Origin: Obelidium mucronatum
Taxonomy: Eukaryota > Chytridiomycota > Chytridiomycetes > Chytridiales > Chytriomycetaceae
Direction: 5' to 3'
Length of the DNA stretch: 64,000 bases
Assembly (NCBI GenBank): GCA_025765595.1
Contig: JAIVFH010000063.1
Coordinates: 146,440 to 210,439 of the forward strand
Shown here piece by piece: positions 36,301 to 48,632 of the stretch; within the stretch, counting starts at the first letter, position 1; every line of letters begins with the position of its first letter. A model generated the notes under the pieces. The model was not told the origin of the DNA, ran no database searches, and worked only from the letters and a program-made list of their open reading frames with translations. Both the position numbers and the translations under genes were made by a program.

Positions 36301-37343
36301 CGATTCTGTGGTGGTGTTGAAGGTGTTAAACTTGTGGCGGATCATTTGAAGACTAGTGATGGGAAGGGGCGAGAGTCTTTGGATGCCAAATTGGTTGTGA
36401 GTACTGAGTTGAAGGAGATGGTTGTTAGTCCCGAAGAGAATTCTAGTATTCCTAAAGAATTGTGGAGGCTTGTGGATTTCATTTATCGATATGGAATGGA
36501 TGTGGTTGGTGTTTTTTTTTTTTTGTTTTGGTTTTTTGGTAGAAAACTTTTTTTTTTAACTTGGGGTGTAGGATAACTTGTTTCGCACTCCGGGAGACCC
36601 TTTTCTAGTTCAATATATAACAGAATGTCTGGATACCGGTGCTGAATTCGATGTGGAAGGACTCTTGCTGGACTTCGTCGATGAGTTGGAGCATTTTACT
36701 GCCAAAGGCCTGAATCTCGATTCTGCATCTCAAGAAGAATTACACGATTCCATCGCGACGCCTGCAAACGGTGGAGACACATCTATTATCCTGGACATTG
36801 ATCTATTACTCAAGAGCACTTCAACAACGAGCGGCGGTCGACCAGAAAGCCCCACGAAACACGGCCACGTTTTGAAATTATCACGAAGAAAGGGGCGTAT
36901 TGTAGCGGTCCATTCGATGGCCGAGTGTCTTTTTAAATTCTTGGATGGCCTTGTTGTTCCAGTCATGACTCCAACAGTGTTCATGTGGTGTGTGACGGAA
37001 GGATATTTGGATCAATTGATTGCGCAGCAGATTTTGGCTGCGATTCCTCCGGTGCATGGACATGTGTTTGTGTACCTGGTGTCGTTTATGAAGGAGACTT
37101 TGGGGGCTTATAATGGGAGTCCAGAGTTGAATTTGGAATCATTAGGTGAAGAGAGAATTTGATTTGATTTTTTTTTTTTTTGTTAAACTTTTTTTTTTTT
37201 TTTTAGCGAGGTTGTTTGCTCCCTTCATTGTCAAGAAACCTCCAAATGTAGATGTTTCGTTTTTGAAGGAGGTTGGTGGGTTTGGAGTTGATATGCGGGC
37301 AACCATGTTTGTCATGCAGTTTTTGAAGGGTCGTGTGGAGTGA
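33341..37343 (+). CDS. OCRL/INPP5B-like inositol polyphosphate 5-phosphatase with ASH and RhoGAP domains
   Basis: Thirteen exons: 33341-33570, 33630-33841, 33907-33990, 34050-34179, 34255-34347, 34528-34645, 34724-35121, 35183-35291, 35367-35636, 35726-35905, 35998-36504, 36572-37145 and 37207-37343; all in phase; 1013 aa. The N-terminal ~150 residues probably form the PH-like domain. The phosphatase has TWNVNG (from 224), FQELDLN (from 251), FGNKGGVSCRF, VNAHLAA, MGDLNYRI (from 427), SWCDRI (from 502) and SDHKPV. An ASH domain and a RhoGAP-like domain follow, as in OCRL. It removes the 5-phosphate from PI(4,5)P2 in membrane traffic. Exons 1-2 are extremely GC-rich while the rest is not. Intron 5 (180 bp) holds a GC palindrome. 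Converges on the NACHT gene. Confidence 0.92.
34381..34406. repeat. GC-rich palindrome in an OCRL-like gene intron
   Basis: AAGCCGAAGGCGGATGCATACCGCC region: half-sites CCGAAGGCGG and ATACCGCC inside the 180-bp intron 34348-34527. Related to the palindromes arrayed at 43.7-44.2 and 49.9-50.4 kb. Confidence 0.65.
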
Positions 37344-37459
37344 TTATTTTTTTTTTTTTTGGTTGTATCTTCCCCCGCATTTGTTGAAATATCATTTTGA
37401 AACATTGTTTTTAAATATTGTATTTCTTACTACGTAATCTATTTACTGGTTTTTACCAT

Positions 37460-40400
37460 TTATTCTTCTATGACTTTTTGACTTCCCACATTAACCAACA
37501 AGAATCGTTCTGCAAATTGAAGAGCGACCATGTCCCCGAACACTTTCATAGAGCCACACTTATCTTCGATGAAAGCCCTTGGAATAACCAACTCCATCTG
37601 TACCGTCATTTGTTCTTCCCCCATCATTCTTGGCTTGGACCGGAACAGCTCCCCCCTCTCAGTCAATAAAACAACCCCCCAAAAAGAGTCTTCCCCTGCC
37701 GTGAATGCCCATTGCTGGATTTTTCCTCTTGAATACAGGATGGGCAAGCAGGTGGTATCAATCTTGCAACAACCAAGAACACTTAAAGTTGACTTCTCAT
37801 CATAAGCAACTACAAACCCACCACGAGACACTTTGATATTTTGAATTGTTTCACATTGTTCAAGTCTTTTGAATTTCGTCGATTCCAAGTTGAATTTGCC
37901 AGCCCCACTACCTTCAACAAGACAAACAACAGCAATCCATCCACCAGTGAACCCAATCGCGATTCGAACTTGATTCTCTGCTGTTGTTTCGGTTGAATGA
38001 ATAGTATTGATGGATATTGTGGGAGGAGATTCCATAGTGGTTGGTGGTTCCCTTGACAAGGACACCTTGAATTCCTCATTATTGCCACTACTACTGCTGT
38101 TGTTGTTGACAAATAATTTATCAATTGGATCACTCGATTGGGCGTGGAGGTCCCAAAGGATCAATTCGTAGCCGCTTGTTGTCGCAATGAACCAGTTTTT
38201 GGTGGTTGTTCCAGAGAAACAGAAGGAGGATTCATTTAGTTCACGACTGAATGATTTCTCTTTTTTTCCCTATAAAACATATAGAATACAGAATCAAGTT
38301 AAGTAAATCGTCTAGTGATAGGGAACGATTGGGATGGAAAAAAAAAAAAAATAGTCACCTCTTCTTCTTCAAAAGGTAAATAATAATCTGAATCATTGTC
38401 TTCATCATTGCCTGTATTGTCAGCAACACTAGCCACAACGGATGGCGGGCATTCGTCCTTGTCATCTTGGTCTGAGGACAGATTCTCAAATTTGATATGA
38501 CGGAGCGGCAATCCTCTGTTCCCTGCTGTTTGAAAAACCAAGTGATCTAAATTCGGTTCTGGATAACAATTCTGCCACCCTGTTTTTGATCGAGTGAGAA
38601 AAAAAAGAAGACAAGACCCAACACCAAAAAACAAAGGGCTTCTTCGAACCTGTGCTAATCATCTCTTTAACAGTGCAAATTAATCTGGGCGAATTCGGTT
38701 CCGTGATATCCCACCAGGCCAATTGGGAGCAGCGACTACTGGACAATACCATCCGCGACCCATCATTTGATACAAAAAGATCGCATCGGTCTGTGATATT
38801 ACCAATAGCTGCAGCATCTGGTCTTCGCAAGATGCGCTTGACACTGCTTGTTTCAGGTTGAAAAGCGTCTACAGTTGTTGTGCCATCATACACCAGAACA
38901 AGAGTCCCGTTTTTGGTAAATTGCATTCCACAGACGTTTGCTGGCTCCAAATCATCCAGAATGTTTGACTCGATGTTTTGTTGTTTTGCCAAATACTGGA
39001 ATATCCACGCTTCCAAACTGAACAGAACCACTTTTTGCTTGGAATTAATCTTGGTGCTTTGGACGGCAACAAGGCGGCCGTCTTGGACACAAAGACTGGA
39101 AAATGATTGGTTCGTCAAGGAGGTGATCGTTGTGCCTTGGAAGTCAATCAGAGTAACTGAATCGAATGTGAATTCGTCGATTCCAGTGGCGAACAGAATA
39201 TAGTTCATGTCTTGATAATGAAAGAGAGCCAGATATTTCTTGTACCAGGTCATTTGGCCTACAGAGGAAGCTAGAATATGGACTGTCGCCGGTTTAGCAA
39301 AATCAACCAGCACCAGATCAGTCTCGCATAGAGCAACCATTATACCCTCTGACACCTGAATAGTTCGATTTGAATCCAAAGACATAGTACTTGAGCTTGC
39401 AAATTTTTGTGCAAGAGAAGATTCCACTTTCACGCAATTACTTGTTGAGGTCCAGCTCATGAAAAATCCAGCTGTGATGATACCCAGCTGGAGGTGATTC
39501 TCTCGGACACCCAAAGAGAAATCCACCACACCATCCCATTTAGTTTCCATCAATCGCAAGGAGTCACCAGATGCACCATGAAGTAATATCAATTGGCCTT
39601 CTTGTCCAGCCAAAACAGCCACCCAAATACTATTTCCTATCACTACATGCGCCATATTGTGTAGATTTTGGAACATGTCCACTTTCGAGGCCATCACACT
39701 GTGATACGTTCCTCGTGTTTCAGGGTCGTTTGTGTCCTGCCGAATCCAAACAATTTCATCCTCCAAAAGCACCAAAAAGGTGGCTTTTTGCTTCGCGGAA
39801 GATACTGCTTGGATGTCACGTGGAACAGATTTTAGGGGAATCCGCATGCATTCACCTCCAACCCCACCACCCCCACCACCAGCAGCTGCAGCCCCCCAAA
39901 CCAAAACACTCTTATCATCTTCAAAAATCGCCGCAACAACTTGAAATCGCTCCGAATCCACAACATAACTAATTGAACAAAATTTACGTGTTTGGTAAGG
40001 CCCTGGAAGCACAAGCTCGTTCAAGAGACGGTCTGTTTCGACATCCCATACTTCAAATGCAGCTGGCGGTGTGTCATGAATCGCTGAGGATGTTGCTTCT
40101 AAAGATCTGTTTCCCACTATAACAAGTTGGGTGGTTTTCACATCAAATGATGCTGTTGGTTTGGTAATCTTTGTAGTCATGGCGTTTGATTCGGATTCAG
40201 CTGCCCAAAACGATGAAGCACCACACAAGATTCGAGGGCGATATCGCGTTGGTAGAACTCTATTCCCAGCAAACAGATGAGAGAGGCCCTGCTGGTAGTG
40301 ATTCAAGCAAAACACTGCGACGGAGGTATAGATTTCCATAGGATAGTCCAAAAGAATGTCCGAGAAACGATCAACTACTTCTTCAAGTCCTGAGCATATA

Positions 40401-43400
40401 TTTGGCAAAATCGATTTGGAAAGCAAAAAGGAAAGGCCAGCTCGTGCCCTGTCCAGCCGACCTTGGCGTGCCAAAATCGTTATCCAGTGAATTGCCTTGT
40501 CTGAGCCAAAGACGGAGTGGATTCGCTCTTCCAAAGCAGAAACCTGGTCTGAGAACCGTGACTGCCCATAAACAGCTTGGGCGTGTAGAAACCAGAACCG
40601 AGATGCATAAAGTGTCAGAGCTTGCTTTGAGATTTCCAGACTATTACAACTTTTTGGCCTTGTGCTAAAAGTAAGAGGCAATGAACCAGCAAGATCTCTC
40701 GAGAGGTCATCAAGAAGTTCAAGACTTGTGATAACCATTTGGAAATGCCCTGCAGCGCAATCAATATATCGAATCAACTGGTTTTTACCAACAAGATCGC
40801 GCAAGGACTTGTGTCCAGCCATCACCAGCCCATTCGAATCCGTTCGGACCATTAACCGACTCTTGGCATACAACAGACACTGAGAAAACAACTTGATCCC
40901 ATCATTCCATTTGGCACCATCAACCCCGCCACCGCCGCCTTTCATCACAGGAAGAATCCTCTTTTCTTGTTGCTTTCTCATCCAACAAGAAACCCAAAGA
41001 TATTCCAACTCCCAAAACGTCAAGGGAGTCGCAGCCACCACCACCAAGGACAGCAACTCTTTAATACCCTCTTGATAAAAGGACGGCATCTTCAACGAGT
41101 TCTTGAAATTCGTCATATACAGCTGACCCAAATCCTTATTGAGAACAGTATGCGCTATATAGGTTACATGTTTTTCTTGATTCAAATCTCGAATAATGCT
41201 GACGGCAAGCTTCGCCCACAGGAAGCACCCTTGAGCCTTGGACAGCAGCACTTGAACACCACGGTCAGAAACATCGGGAAGGGTCGATTCAAAGTAGATT
41301 TGAATATCAAATTCATTAAACCGAGAGTTTTCGAGGCCAGTCAGAACCTCCCAGATGGGCGCCGATGACTGTGATGGGTCATCAGTGAACCCAGAGTCGG
41401 TGCGATCGTCGACGCGCGGTGGCGCATTCAGTTGCTTGTTGCTAGACGTTTTGTTGAACTGAGTCTCATGCCAATGTTTTCGAATCCCATCTGGAATAGC
41501 TCCAGGTCTAGTTGTGACCAGCACTTTAAGACCGCCGCACTCAATTCTTGAAATTCTTTCAACCAGCTTGAAAACAACCGAAATGTCTCTTGATGGACAT
41601 TCATCGAGAGCATCAATAATTAACCACTGCGGAAAAATGCTCGAGGTGGTTTGGCCTGATGACGCCAGGTTTCTGCATGCCTTCAAACCGTCAACCAGAA
41701 TATCAATCAGTCCATCCACTTCCTTGAAATCCTGAGCAACCCCCAAAACTTTTGCTTTCATATCATCCAGCCTTGACTCATTCAAAAGCTGTCCTTTTTC
41801 CTCTTGAATACAATGAGAAAGATGATCAACGAATTGCATCACCAGAGTTTTCACCAAATTTTCTCCCGTCCGCCGTCGAATGTCATCCACTTTGAAAAAA
41901 TAGTGAAGACAGGATGAAAACTCTGACTGGCGGCGACACCACCGGTTCAGTCCTGCTGCAGATACCATTGACTTTCCAAACCCTGCTCCGGCTTCCACCA
42001 CGAAAACATTGTAGGTTGCAGGTTTTGATGTATGGCTGTTGCTGTTGATTTTTTCTTCGATATGTTCAAAGATCCAGTCCCTGGATCCCGAAATATGATC
42101 ATTCAACAGACTTTGAATCTCAGCGTCAAATGAGGTGGGATCAAGAAAAGTCGAAAGTGCCTTGTCGCTGCTTGTTGATGATGATGAGGATGATGAAGAA
42201 GAAGGAGAAGAAGAAGCAGTAGTGAAATCTAGTTCCGACTTTTCAACAGCTTTCTGAACAAGAGATTCCATCATTTCTTGCGAATACCAAGCACCAAAAT
42301 CTTCCGCGCGGATAACTCCCTCCGATTGCATTCTCAAAGATTGGAGCACTTGAAATCGGATTAATTCTTTAGAGGACATGGTTCGTGATGGTGCTGGTGG
42401 TGGTGGAATGTTGGAAATGAAGGTTGTGACGTGGACGCTTGATTCCAAACTGTCAAGAAGACGATCAACATCAGCGGAATATCCAAATCGATGAGATTTC
42501 CAAAATTCAAAACTTTCAGGAGTGTGGAAGGCCATAGTTATTGTGTTGAGATTCACCTTAACATCAAAAAAAAAAAAGGCACGTTCAGAATTAATACAGA
42601 AGCGAGAGATGATTCTTACGGCGATATGGATGGGATCCAAAGCCAGAATAGCCTTAAAAGAGTAATCTAATCGCTGTTGAGAATCGGAAATATCGACAGA
42701 ATCGCTTTGCAACTGTTGAAAGTATCGAAAAAAAGGAAAAAAGGCGGTTATTAAACAGGTACATAATTATATACAAAAAAAAACAAGACGTCAGGTGTTA
42801 CAAATTTTGAAATTAGAGTCCGTTTGTCAAACTGGGTAACAGTTTGAACAATTTCAATCAAAACTTTTGTGCTCTCCATTAGAACATGACAGTACGATGT
42901 AAGGCAAACAGTATCGTCAATGACCCAATTGGAATCTTCAGAGAAATATGCTTGTACTCTGTTATCAATCGCTTGTTGCAAAAGTGACCCATGCTGAGGT
43001 GGAGTGTTTTTTTTTTAGAAAAGCGTTTCTGTTGATACGCCAAAAAGAAAAGAAAAAACCAACTAACCTGTTTCAAATAGACGATATTGCGCTCGTTCTG
43101 CTCAAGCTTTTTAACAAAATCAACAACGGTAGTAATGATGCTGCAAGCGCTTGACACAAACGGAACCATGGAACCAATGTTTGCAATATATTCCAACCCA
43201 ACAACAAGAGCCCCGAAATCGAAATTGAACTTTTTCAAAGCGTCGGCTGCATTCCCTGAATAAGAGGTAACCTTGTTGAATACTTCCAGACTTGTACTAA
43301 TTTGTCCTGCGACTTTATTTGCTTCGACAATAAAGCCAGATGGAGTTGGGTCAAGAAATCCTGCCGACGTCCTTGAATTTTTAGACAACAATGCCAGCTC

Positions 43401-43703
43401 GTTTGTGCATTGAATAAAGGAAGAAGGTTCAATGGCGGGTTGAGAGACGCGACTCGTTTGTAATGTTCTTGAGAGAGTCCATCTGTTTGTGGCAATCTGT
43501 TTGACGATTGTGAACTTGAGGCATGTGTTTGTTGGGGAATCGTCATTATGCAGTAACCCAAAGTAATTGTAGTACTCGAGTAGAGTAGATGTTGGTTTCA
43601 AGGGAGAAAATGAATCAATGTCGACTGTAAGCGGATGAGGAAAGAGCTGTGTATGTAAGAATGTGGTTGGGTTCAGTAAAATTTCACCATCAAAGAAAGT
43701 CAT
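37460..43703 (-). CDS. NLR-like STAND protein: helical N-domain, NACHT NTPase, beta-propeller-like C terminus
   Basis: Six exons: 43703-43068, 42993-42802, 42712-42620, 42556-38650, 38579-38359 and 38269-37460; introns 63-89 bp; 1952 aa, all junctions in phase. The N-terminal ~300 residues are helical (ALKKFNFDFGALVVGLEYIA, SMVPFVSSACSIITTVVDFV), of the kind placed before NACHT in fungal NLR-like receptors. The NACHT region has Walker A EAGAGFGKS near residue 496 and Walker B WLIIDALDEC near 620, followed by VLVTTRPGAIP (sensor 1). After a helical part, the last ~1000 residues hold repeated beta-strand blocks with WD-like endings (FEVWDVET, ELILWDLHAQ), suggesting one or two propellers. Such proteins act in non-self recognition or regulated cell death in fungi; the role here is inferred. 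Its start abuts a palindrome array. Confidence 0.83.
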
Positions 43704-43734
43704 TCAGCGATATAGAAAGCCAAAATGAATAGAT

Positions 43735-44206
43735 AATCTCCGCCTTTGGCGGTATACAAATTCGGCGGCACGAAAACAGAAACACCGCCTTTGGCGGTAT
43801 AGGAAGCCAAAATGAATAGATAATCTCCGCCTTTGGCGGTATACAAATTCGGCGGCACGAAAACAGAAACACCGCCTTTGGCGGTATAGGAAGCCAAAAT
43901 GAATAGATAATCTCCGCCTTTGGCGGTATACAAATTCGGCGACACGAAAACAGAAACACCGCCTTTGGCGGTATAGGAAGCCAAAATGAATAGATAATCT
44001 CCGCCTTCGGCGGTATACAAACACCACCTTTGGCGGTATACAAAGACGAAAAAAGAAACACCGCCTTCGGCGGTATAGGAAGCCAAAATGAATAGATAAT
44101 CACCGCCTTCGGCGGACCGCCTTCGGCGGTATACAAACACCGCCTTCGGCGGTGCGAAAAAAGAGTCACTGCCTTCGGCGGTATATAAACCGCCTTCGGC
44201 GGTGTA
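43735..44206. repeat. Array of GC-rich palindromes ahead of the NACHT gene
   Basis: About 14 copies of ACCGCCTTTGGCGGTAT or ACCGCCTTCGGCGGTAT (perfect 6-bp arms around a 3-nt centre), separated by AT-rich spacers. A roughly 90-bp composite unit of two palindromes is repeated about four times at the left. It lies between the NACHT gene start (43703) and the stop of the small minus-strand gene at 44213, so it occupies the presumed NACHT promoter. Any RNA from here would form strings of short stable hairpins. Confidence 0.92.
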
Positions 44207-44212
44207 ATTATT

Positions 44213-44458
44213 TCATCTCACATCAGACATCAAGTATTCCACATCACACAAGCGATCCGAAAAACAAAGAGCCACAACAAAATCCTTCTTCTTGTCCTCA
44301 AAAAAAACACCATCATCATCAACAGAATCGATTCTCCAAACAGTGTCTGGAAGCATTAATTGAATGTGAATAGTATTGTGGGAATCCAGCAAGGTATGAG
44401 AATATTTCACAAAAGTAGAATTCTCTAAACTTCTTTGAACATGATAATGTTTTTTTTG

Positions 44459-44489
<31 letters not shown>

Positions 44490-44617
44490 GAAGTAGAAGT
44501 AGAAGATTGCGATGATGAAGATCGCTTGCAAAAGAGGTAGACTCCAGATTGAAGTTGTAGGGTAACGTCTGGAGGCAGGACAGGGACGTGTTGGTCAAAG
44601 TTGAAATTGGTGATCAT
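44213..44617 (-). CDS. Hypothetical protein, 134 aa
   Basis: Open frame with ATG at 44617, opening MITNFNFDQHVPVLPPDVTL, and stop at the edge of the palindrome array. A 15-residue Ser/Thr run (encoded by AGA/AGT repeats on the plus strand) splits two predicted beta-rich halves, LQSGVYLFCKR and DTVWRIDSVDDDGVFF. In frame upstream, the sequence stays open for about 24 codons (SSPFDCSWNGIRLKEIRE) without an ATG, so an upstream exon may be missing. The non-repetitive sequence looks protein-like. No family recognised. Confidence 0.45.
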
Positions 44618-44938
44618 TTCTCTGATTTCCTTCAGCCGGATACCGTTCCACGAGCAGTCGAATGGTGAACTACCGTGTTTTCATCGTTGTTTTTGTTTTT
44701 ATGGGATCATGGGGAGGGTCAATTTGAACCAATTAACGCCAAAATTGAATGAAAGCGAATGAAAAGGAAAACAAAGATAGATTTGGGCTGAATTCTCGCT
44801 CACCGATTCGTCTGGAGAAGAATCGAATGGCCATCGAGCGAGACGCAGACCGCGATGGCTTTGGGAGTCATTGGATTTATTTATTTAATCGTTTTCTTTC
44901 TTTCTTTGAATCTTTTTACATTTCAATCAAGATATCAA
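44618..44938. other. Divergent promoter region
   Basis: Lies between the minus-strand hypothetical gene and the SET-domain gene. The open frame runs upstream of the SET start (an ATG 28 codons earlier would add a hydrophobic stretch), but no conserved feature was seen. Confidence 0.4.
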
Positions 44939-46356
44939 ATGGCGTTCAACCCGGCGATCCGGCTGCACACGTTCCCGCAGACAGGGCGCGGACTGCAGAC
45001 GCAGACACCGCTCGGCGAGGGCGCGGTGGTCCTCGAGGCGGGCTGGGACACGGCGTGGACGGCGGCGGCGGCGCACGCGGAGCCTGTGCTCGGGCGGCTG
45101 CTCGGCGACGCGGGCGTGGGCGGCGACGACGCGCTCGCGCTGTTTCTGCTGTTTGTCAAGCTGTCGCCGGCGTGCGCGCGGGCGGCGGACGACGCGCGGC
45201 GCGAGCATCTGCGGCGCGGCGTGCCGGCGGCGTACGCGGCGTCGGCGTTCTTTGCGGCCGCGGACCTGGACGCCGCGCGCGGGTCGACGCTGCACGCGCT
45301 GACGGTGCGCGCCGCTGCGCAGATCGCCGACGACTACGCGGCGCTCGTGCGCACCGTGCTTGCGCCGCACGCCGCCGTGTTTCCGCTGGCGCGCTTCACG
45401 CTCGCCGAGTACACGTGGGCGCTGTTTACCATCTGGAGCCGCGCGATGGACTTTGCGCTGCCCGACGGCACGCGTCTGCGCGGCATTGTGCCGTTTCTCG
45501 ACATGGTGAACCACTCGTTCGACGTGAAGCAGTGCCACGCCTACGACCCAGTGTCGCGGACAGTCAAGATTCTGGCCGGAAAGAACTACGCGAGCGGCGA
45601 CGAGGTGTGTTGACTCTATTGAACTATTCCTACTTTCTTTTAAGAAAACATAAAAAAAAACATCCATCTCAGATCTTTATCAATTACGGCCCCGTCGGAA
45701 ATACTAAACTACTGCGTTTATACGGTTTCATTATCCCAAACAACCCTTACAACGCGTTTGACCTCGTTCTGTCCACATCCCCACTCGCGCCCTTTTTTAA
45801 AGAAAAGTCGGAAATCTTTGCCAACGCCAACATTCAAGTCGACTCTTCTTTCCCACTCACTCTCGAGACTCCGCTGCCAGCAACTGTTCTTCAATACCTC
45901 AGAATCCAGCGCCTCGAATGGACAGAAATCAACCTCGTCACTTCCAGCACAGACAAGACAAAAGCAGGTCTATCTCCCTTCACAGCCCGCAACGAATACG
46001 AAATCCTTTCCACTTTACAAGACGCCTTTCTCTCGCTTCTCGATGGTTTCGCTATAAAAGCAAACAATCTTGAAGCTTTGATTCGCGAAAATACTGACGG
46101 CAAATTTAAAGTCGGTTCCAATGCTTGGATGGCTGCGACAGTCTGTTTGGAGGAACAACGCATTCTGGAAAAGAGTTTGCTTTCAGTGCAAAATCTTTTG
46201 CGTGGAATCGTGTGTGGTGGTGGTGCAACGGATTGTGGGAAGTGTGCACTGGGCATGAAAAAGTGTAGTCGTTGTAATGTGACGGCGTATTGTGGCGCTG
46301 AATGCCAAAAGAAGGATTGGCCAACACATAAATTGACTTGCGGTAATGCGAAATAA
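44939..46356 (+). CDS. SET-domain protein methyltransferase with C-terminal MYND zinc finger
   Basis: Exons 44939-45604 and 45673-46356 join at DE|IFINYG; 449 aa. The start at 44939 gives MAFNPAIRLHTFPQTGRGL, the typical opening of a SETD3/SETD6/RKM-like SET protein (GRGL followed by GEGAVVLEAG). An upstream in-frame ATG would prepend a membrane-like stretch and is disfavoured. Key SET motifs: IVPFLDMVNHSF (the NHS signature) and EIFINYGPVGN with the catalytic Tyr. The last 40 residues carry a MYND finger (CGKCALGMKKCSRC...YCGAECQKKDW...HKLTC). In related proteins a Rubisco-LSMT-like substrate domain follows SET; MYND at the C terminus is less usual than its insertion inside SET as in SMYD proteins. 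Substrate unknown. Exon 1 is extremely GC-rich, exon 2 is not. Confidence 0.88.
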
Positions 46357-46427
46357 TGATTAATAAATAAAAAAAAAAGGAAGTTGTTGTTCTTTCTTTC
46401 TTTCTTTCTTTCTTTTCTTTTCTTTTC

Positions 46428-46464
<37 letters not shown>

Positions 46465-46668
46465 TTTTTGTTCATTCCATTAAGTGACTTGTATTTGAAA
46501 TGTGTGGGATTTAGAAGAATTGATATATAAAAAGGGACTGCTACATTTCTTCTCCTTATGATTGGAATAATTATATAGGAATAATTAAAAATTAAAGTGC
46601 AATGATTAAAAAGAGGCACAACAAGAAAACCATACTGAACGATGCAACCTAACAAAAAAAGAAGACCC
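46357..46668. other. Intergenic with pyrimidine microsatellite
   Basis: Convergent 3' ends. Contains (TTTC)n passing into (TTTTC)n and a T-run at about 46394-46469. AATAAATAAAA follows the SET-gene stop. No gene. Confidence 0.8.
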
Positions 46669-48632
46669 TCAAATAGTTAAAAACAATGATATAGATAGGA
46701 AATATACAATACATACATAAAAATACTCTTCAGGAACTATTTTTTTTCATGATTAAAAAGAAATCAGTTTCAAAGAACAAGAACATTGGATAAAGAAAAG
46801 AAACAAAATCAAGCTTACCCATAAACTTGACAATCAAAACACTCAGCATAAAATAAGACAAGAGGAATAACTTGAAAGACTTGCTTGTAACGCACCATCC
46901 ATTTTCGTCAAACGAAGAGTAGAGGAGCCCACGTAAGGGGTCAGTGCGTCTTGCATTCGCCCCGCCAGCACCCCCGCCACCTCCACCAGAGTTGGAATTG
47001 GGTAAAGTAAAAAGCACGGCATCGTCCGATTCCAGCGCATTCTCTCGAAAAACAGACCGGATCGAAGACTTCATCAAAAAGTCATCATCCGACGCAAAGT
47101 ACTCTGCAACATAGTACAACTTGTCCCCGCCACTTTTCGCGCTTGCATTCCTCGCCGACGCCTCACCAACAACAACAGACGATTGCACAACACCAGAAAA
47201 ATCGGCATCAATTTTGATTGAAGTCGCGCTTTTTTGTTTCTCATTTGTCCTCCAAGTTCCTGCGGCTGCTGCAGCTGCTGCTGCTGCTGTTGAGGATGAT
47301 GATGATGATGAAGAAGCTGGCTTTGTTGCGATCGCCTGATTTACGGCAGTGGTATTCTCTTGCGACTCAATCTGCCGTAACCAGTCTTCAAACTTTAAAT
47401 CAGACTTTCCATCAGTCATGTATCTGTTGCAAAAGCGATCGAACTCGTTGCTGTAATCAACATCTCCCCCAAATTCAGAATTCAAGCCTAGTGGTGATGA
47501 TGATGAGGATAATGATGATGACTCTAGGTATTGTATGAATTGGTCAATGTGGGATAACACGGTATCAACAGAAGCGGCAGAATCAAGCTCAGAAGCAGTG
47601 ATGCAGCCATGGCTGTTATTTGCTGCTGCTGCTGCTGCTGCTGCTGCCGCCGCCTTCTTTTCTGATAGGGTGCGGAGAAATCGTTGGATCTTTGCAGAGA
47701 GTCGGTGTGCGACCAGGGCACTTGAATCCGGGATCGCTGTCCGCGTGGATGCAACTGAAATCGATGCAGCGTCTCTGTTTGTCAGTAGTGCAACGTGGAC
47801 AGCCATAGATTTGATAACTGTTTTTTATCATTACGACTTTTTTTTAGTTGAAAATTTTTCTCTTTTTCCCTTTTTTTTTTGGGGGGGGAGTGGGAGGGCG
47901 ACAAACCGTAGTAATGCACATCGCCCATAATAACCATGTTATTCAATGGCTATATATCGGGGTTGAAATCAAGGTAACAAATCATGGCAAATCGCATCGT
48001 TAAAAAAAACAAAAAAGACGATTAAAAAAAAAAAAAAATAAAAAAAAAAAAAAACCACACATTACATTTTTAGCCTTCATCCGATGCAACAACCCTTCCT
48101 CCGGCTGAGTCCGAAACAAAACCTTATTAATCTGATGCGCCGAATAATACGAATAATAGAAGCGCGTTTCATCCTGCGGATCCACTGTCGCCACTCTTGC
48201 CAACAAAAAGTCTTTTCCTTTCGCTGCATGGCATCGAATCATTTTCTCAAACGAATCCAACGTGAATGGGTCTTCGTCCATGGAATCAATCACATCGACA
48301 ATGGGTCGCCCCTTTTCGTCAAGCCCCATTGTAATGACGGGGGGCCGGATCGGTAATTCTACGTCGCGCACGTCTTTGAGGCAGGGTGAGTCTTCTTCGT
48401 CTGTGTTTGTCGGTTCGCCTTCCAAGGGCGGGATTCCAATCAGTTTGATGAGTCTTCCTTGTGTGGTTTCATCGAATGGTATGTTGTTGTTGTTGTATCC
48501 CGGGGTTGGCAATTGGTGTTTTGTCGGTGCGGTGCAAGTAGGGGTAGTAGTGGATTCGATGAGTCCTCTTTCAACGTCAATGGAATTTTCTTCAATGTCT
48601 GTGGGGACGGGAGTATAACTAACGTGGCTCAT
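46669..48632 (-). CDS. Conserved-looking membrane protein of unknown function, 558 aa
   Basis: Four exons: 48632-48066, 47949-47907, 47817-46819 and 46736-46669; introns 116, 89 and 82 bp, in phase. A 43-base exon (47949-47907) links two frames that otherwise look like separate genes: LHRMKAKN + PLNNMVIMGDVHYY + VIKSMAVHVALLTNRD. The N-terminal part is acidic and disordered, then a folded region runs through FYYSYYSAHQINKVLFRT. Poly-Ala and poly-Ser runs follow, then KLYYVAEYFASDDDFLMKSS. The C terminus has hydrophobic segments SFKLFLLSYFMLSVLIV and YFYVCIVYFLSISLFL, suggesting one or two membrane spans. No family name can be given. The first intron contains two long T tracts on the sense strand. 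Confidence 0.75.

Noticed and set aside
46730..48632. Two separate minus-strand genes (46730-47806 and 48000-48632)
   Set aside because: In-phase splicing through the 43-base exon joins them, and the first frame lacks a stop before its donor.
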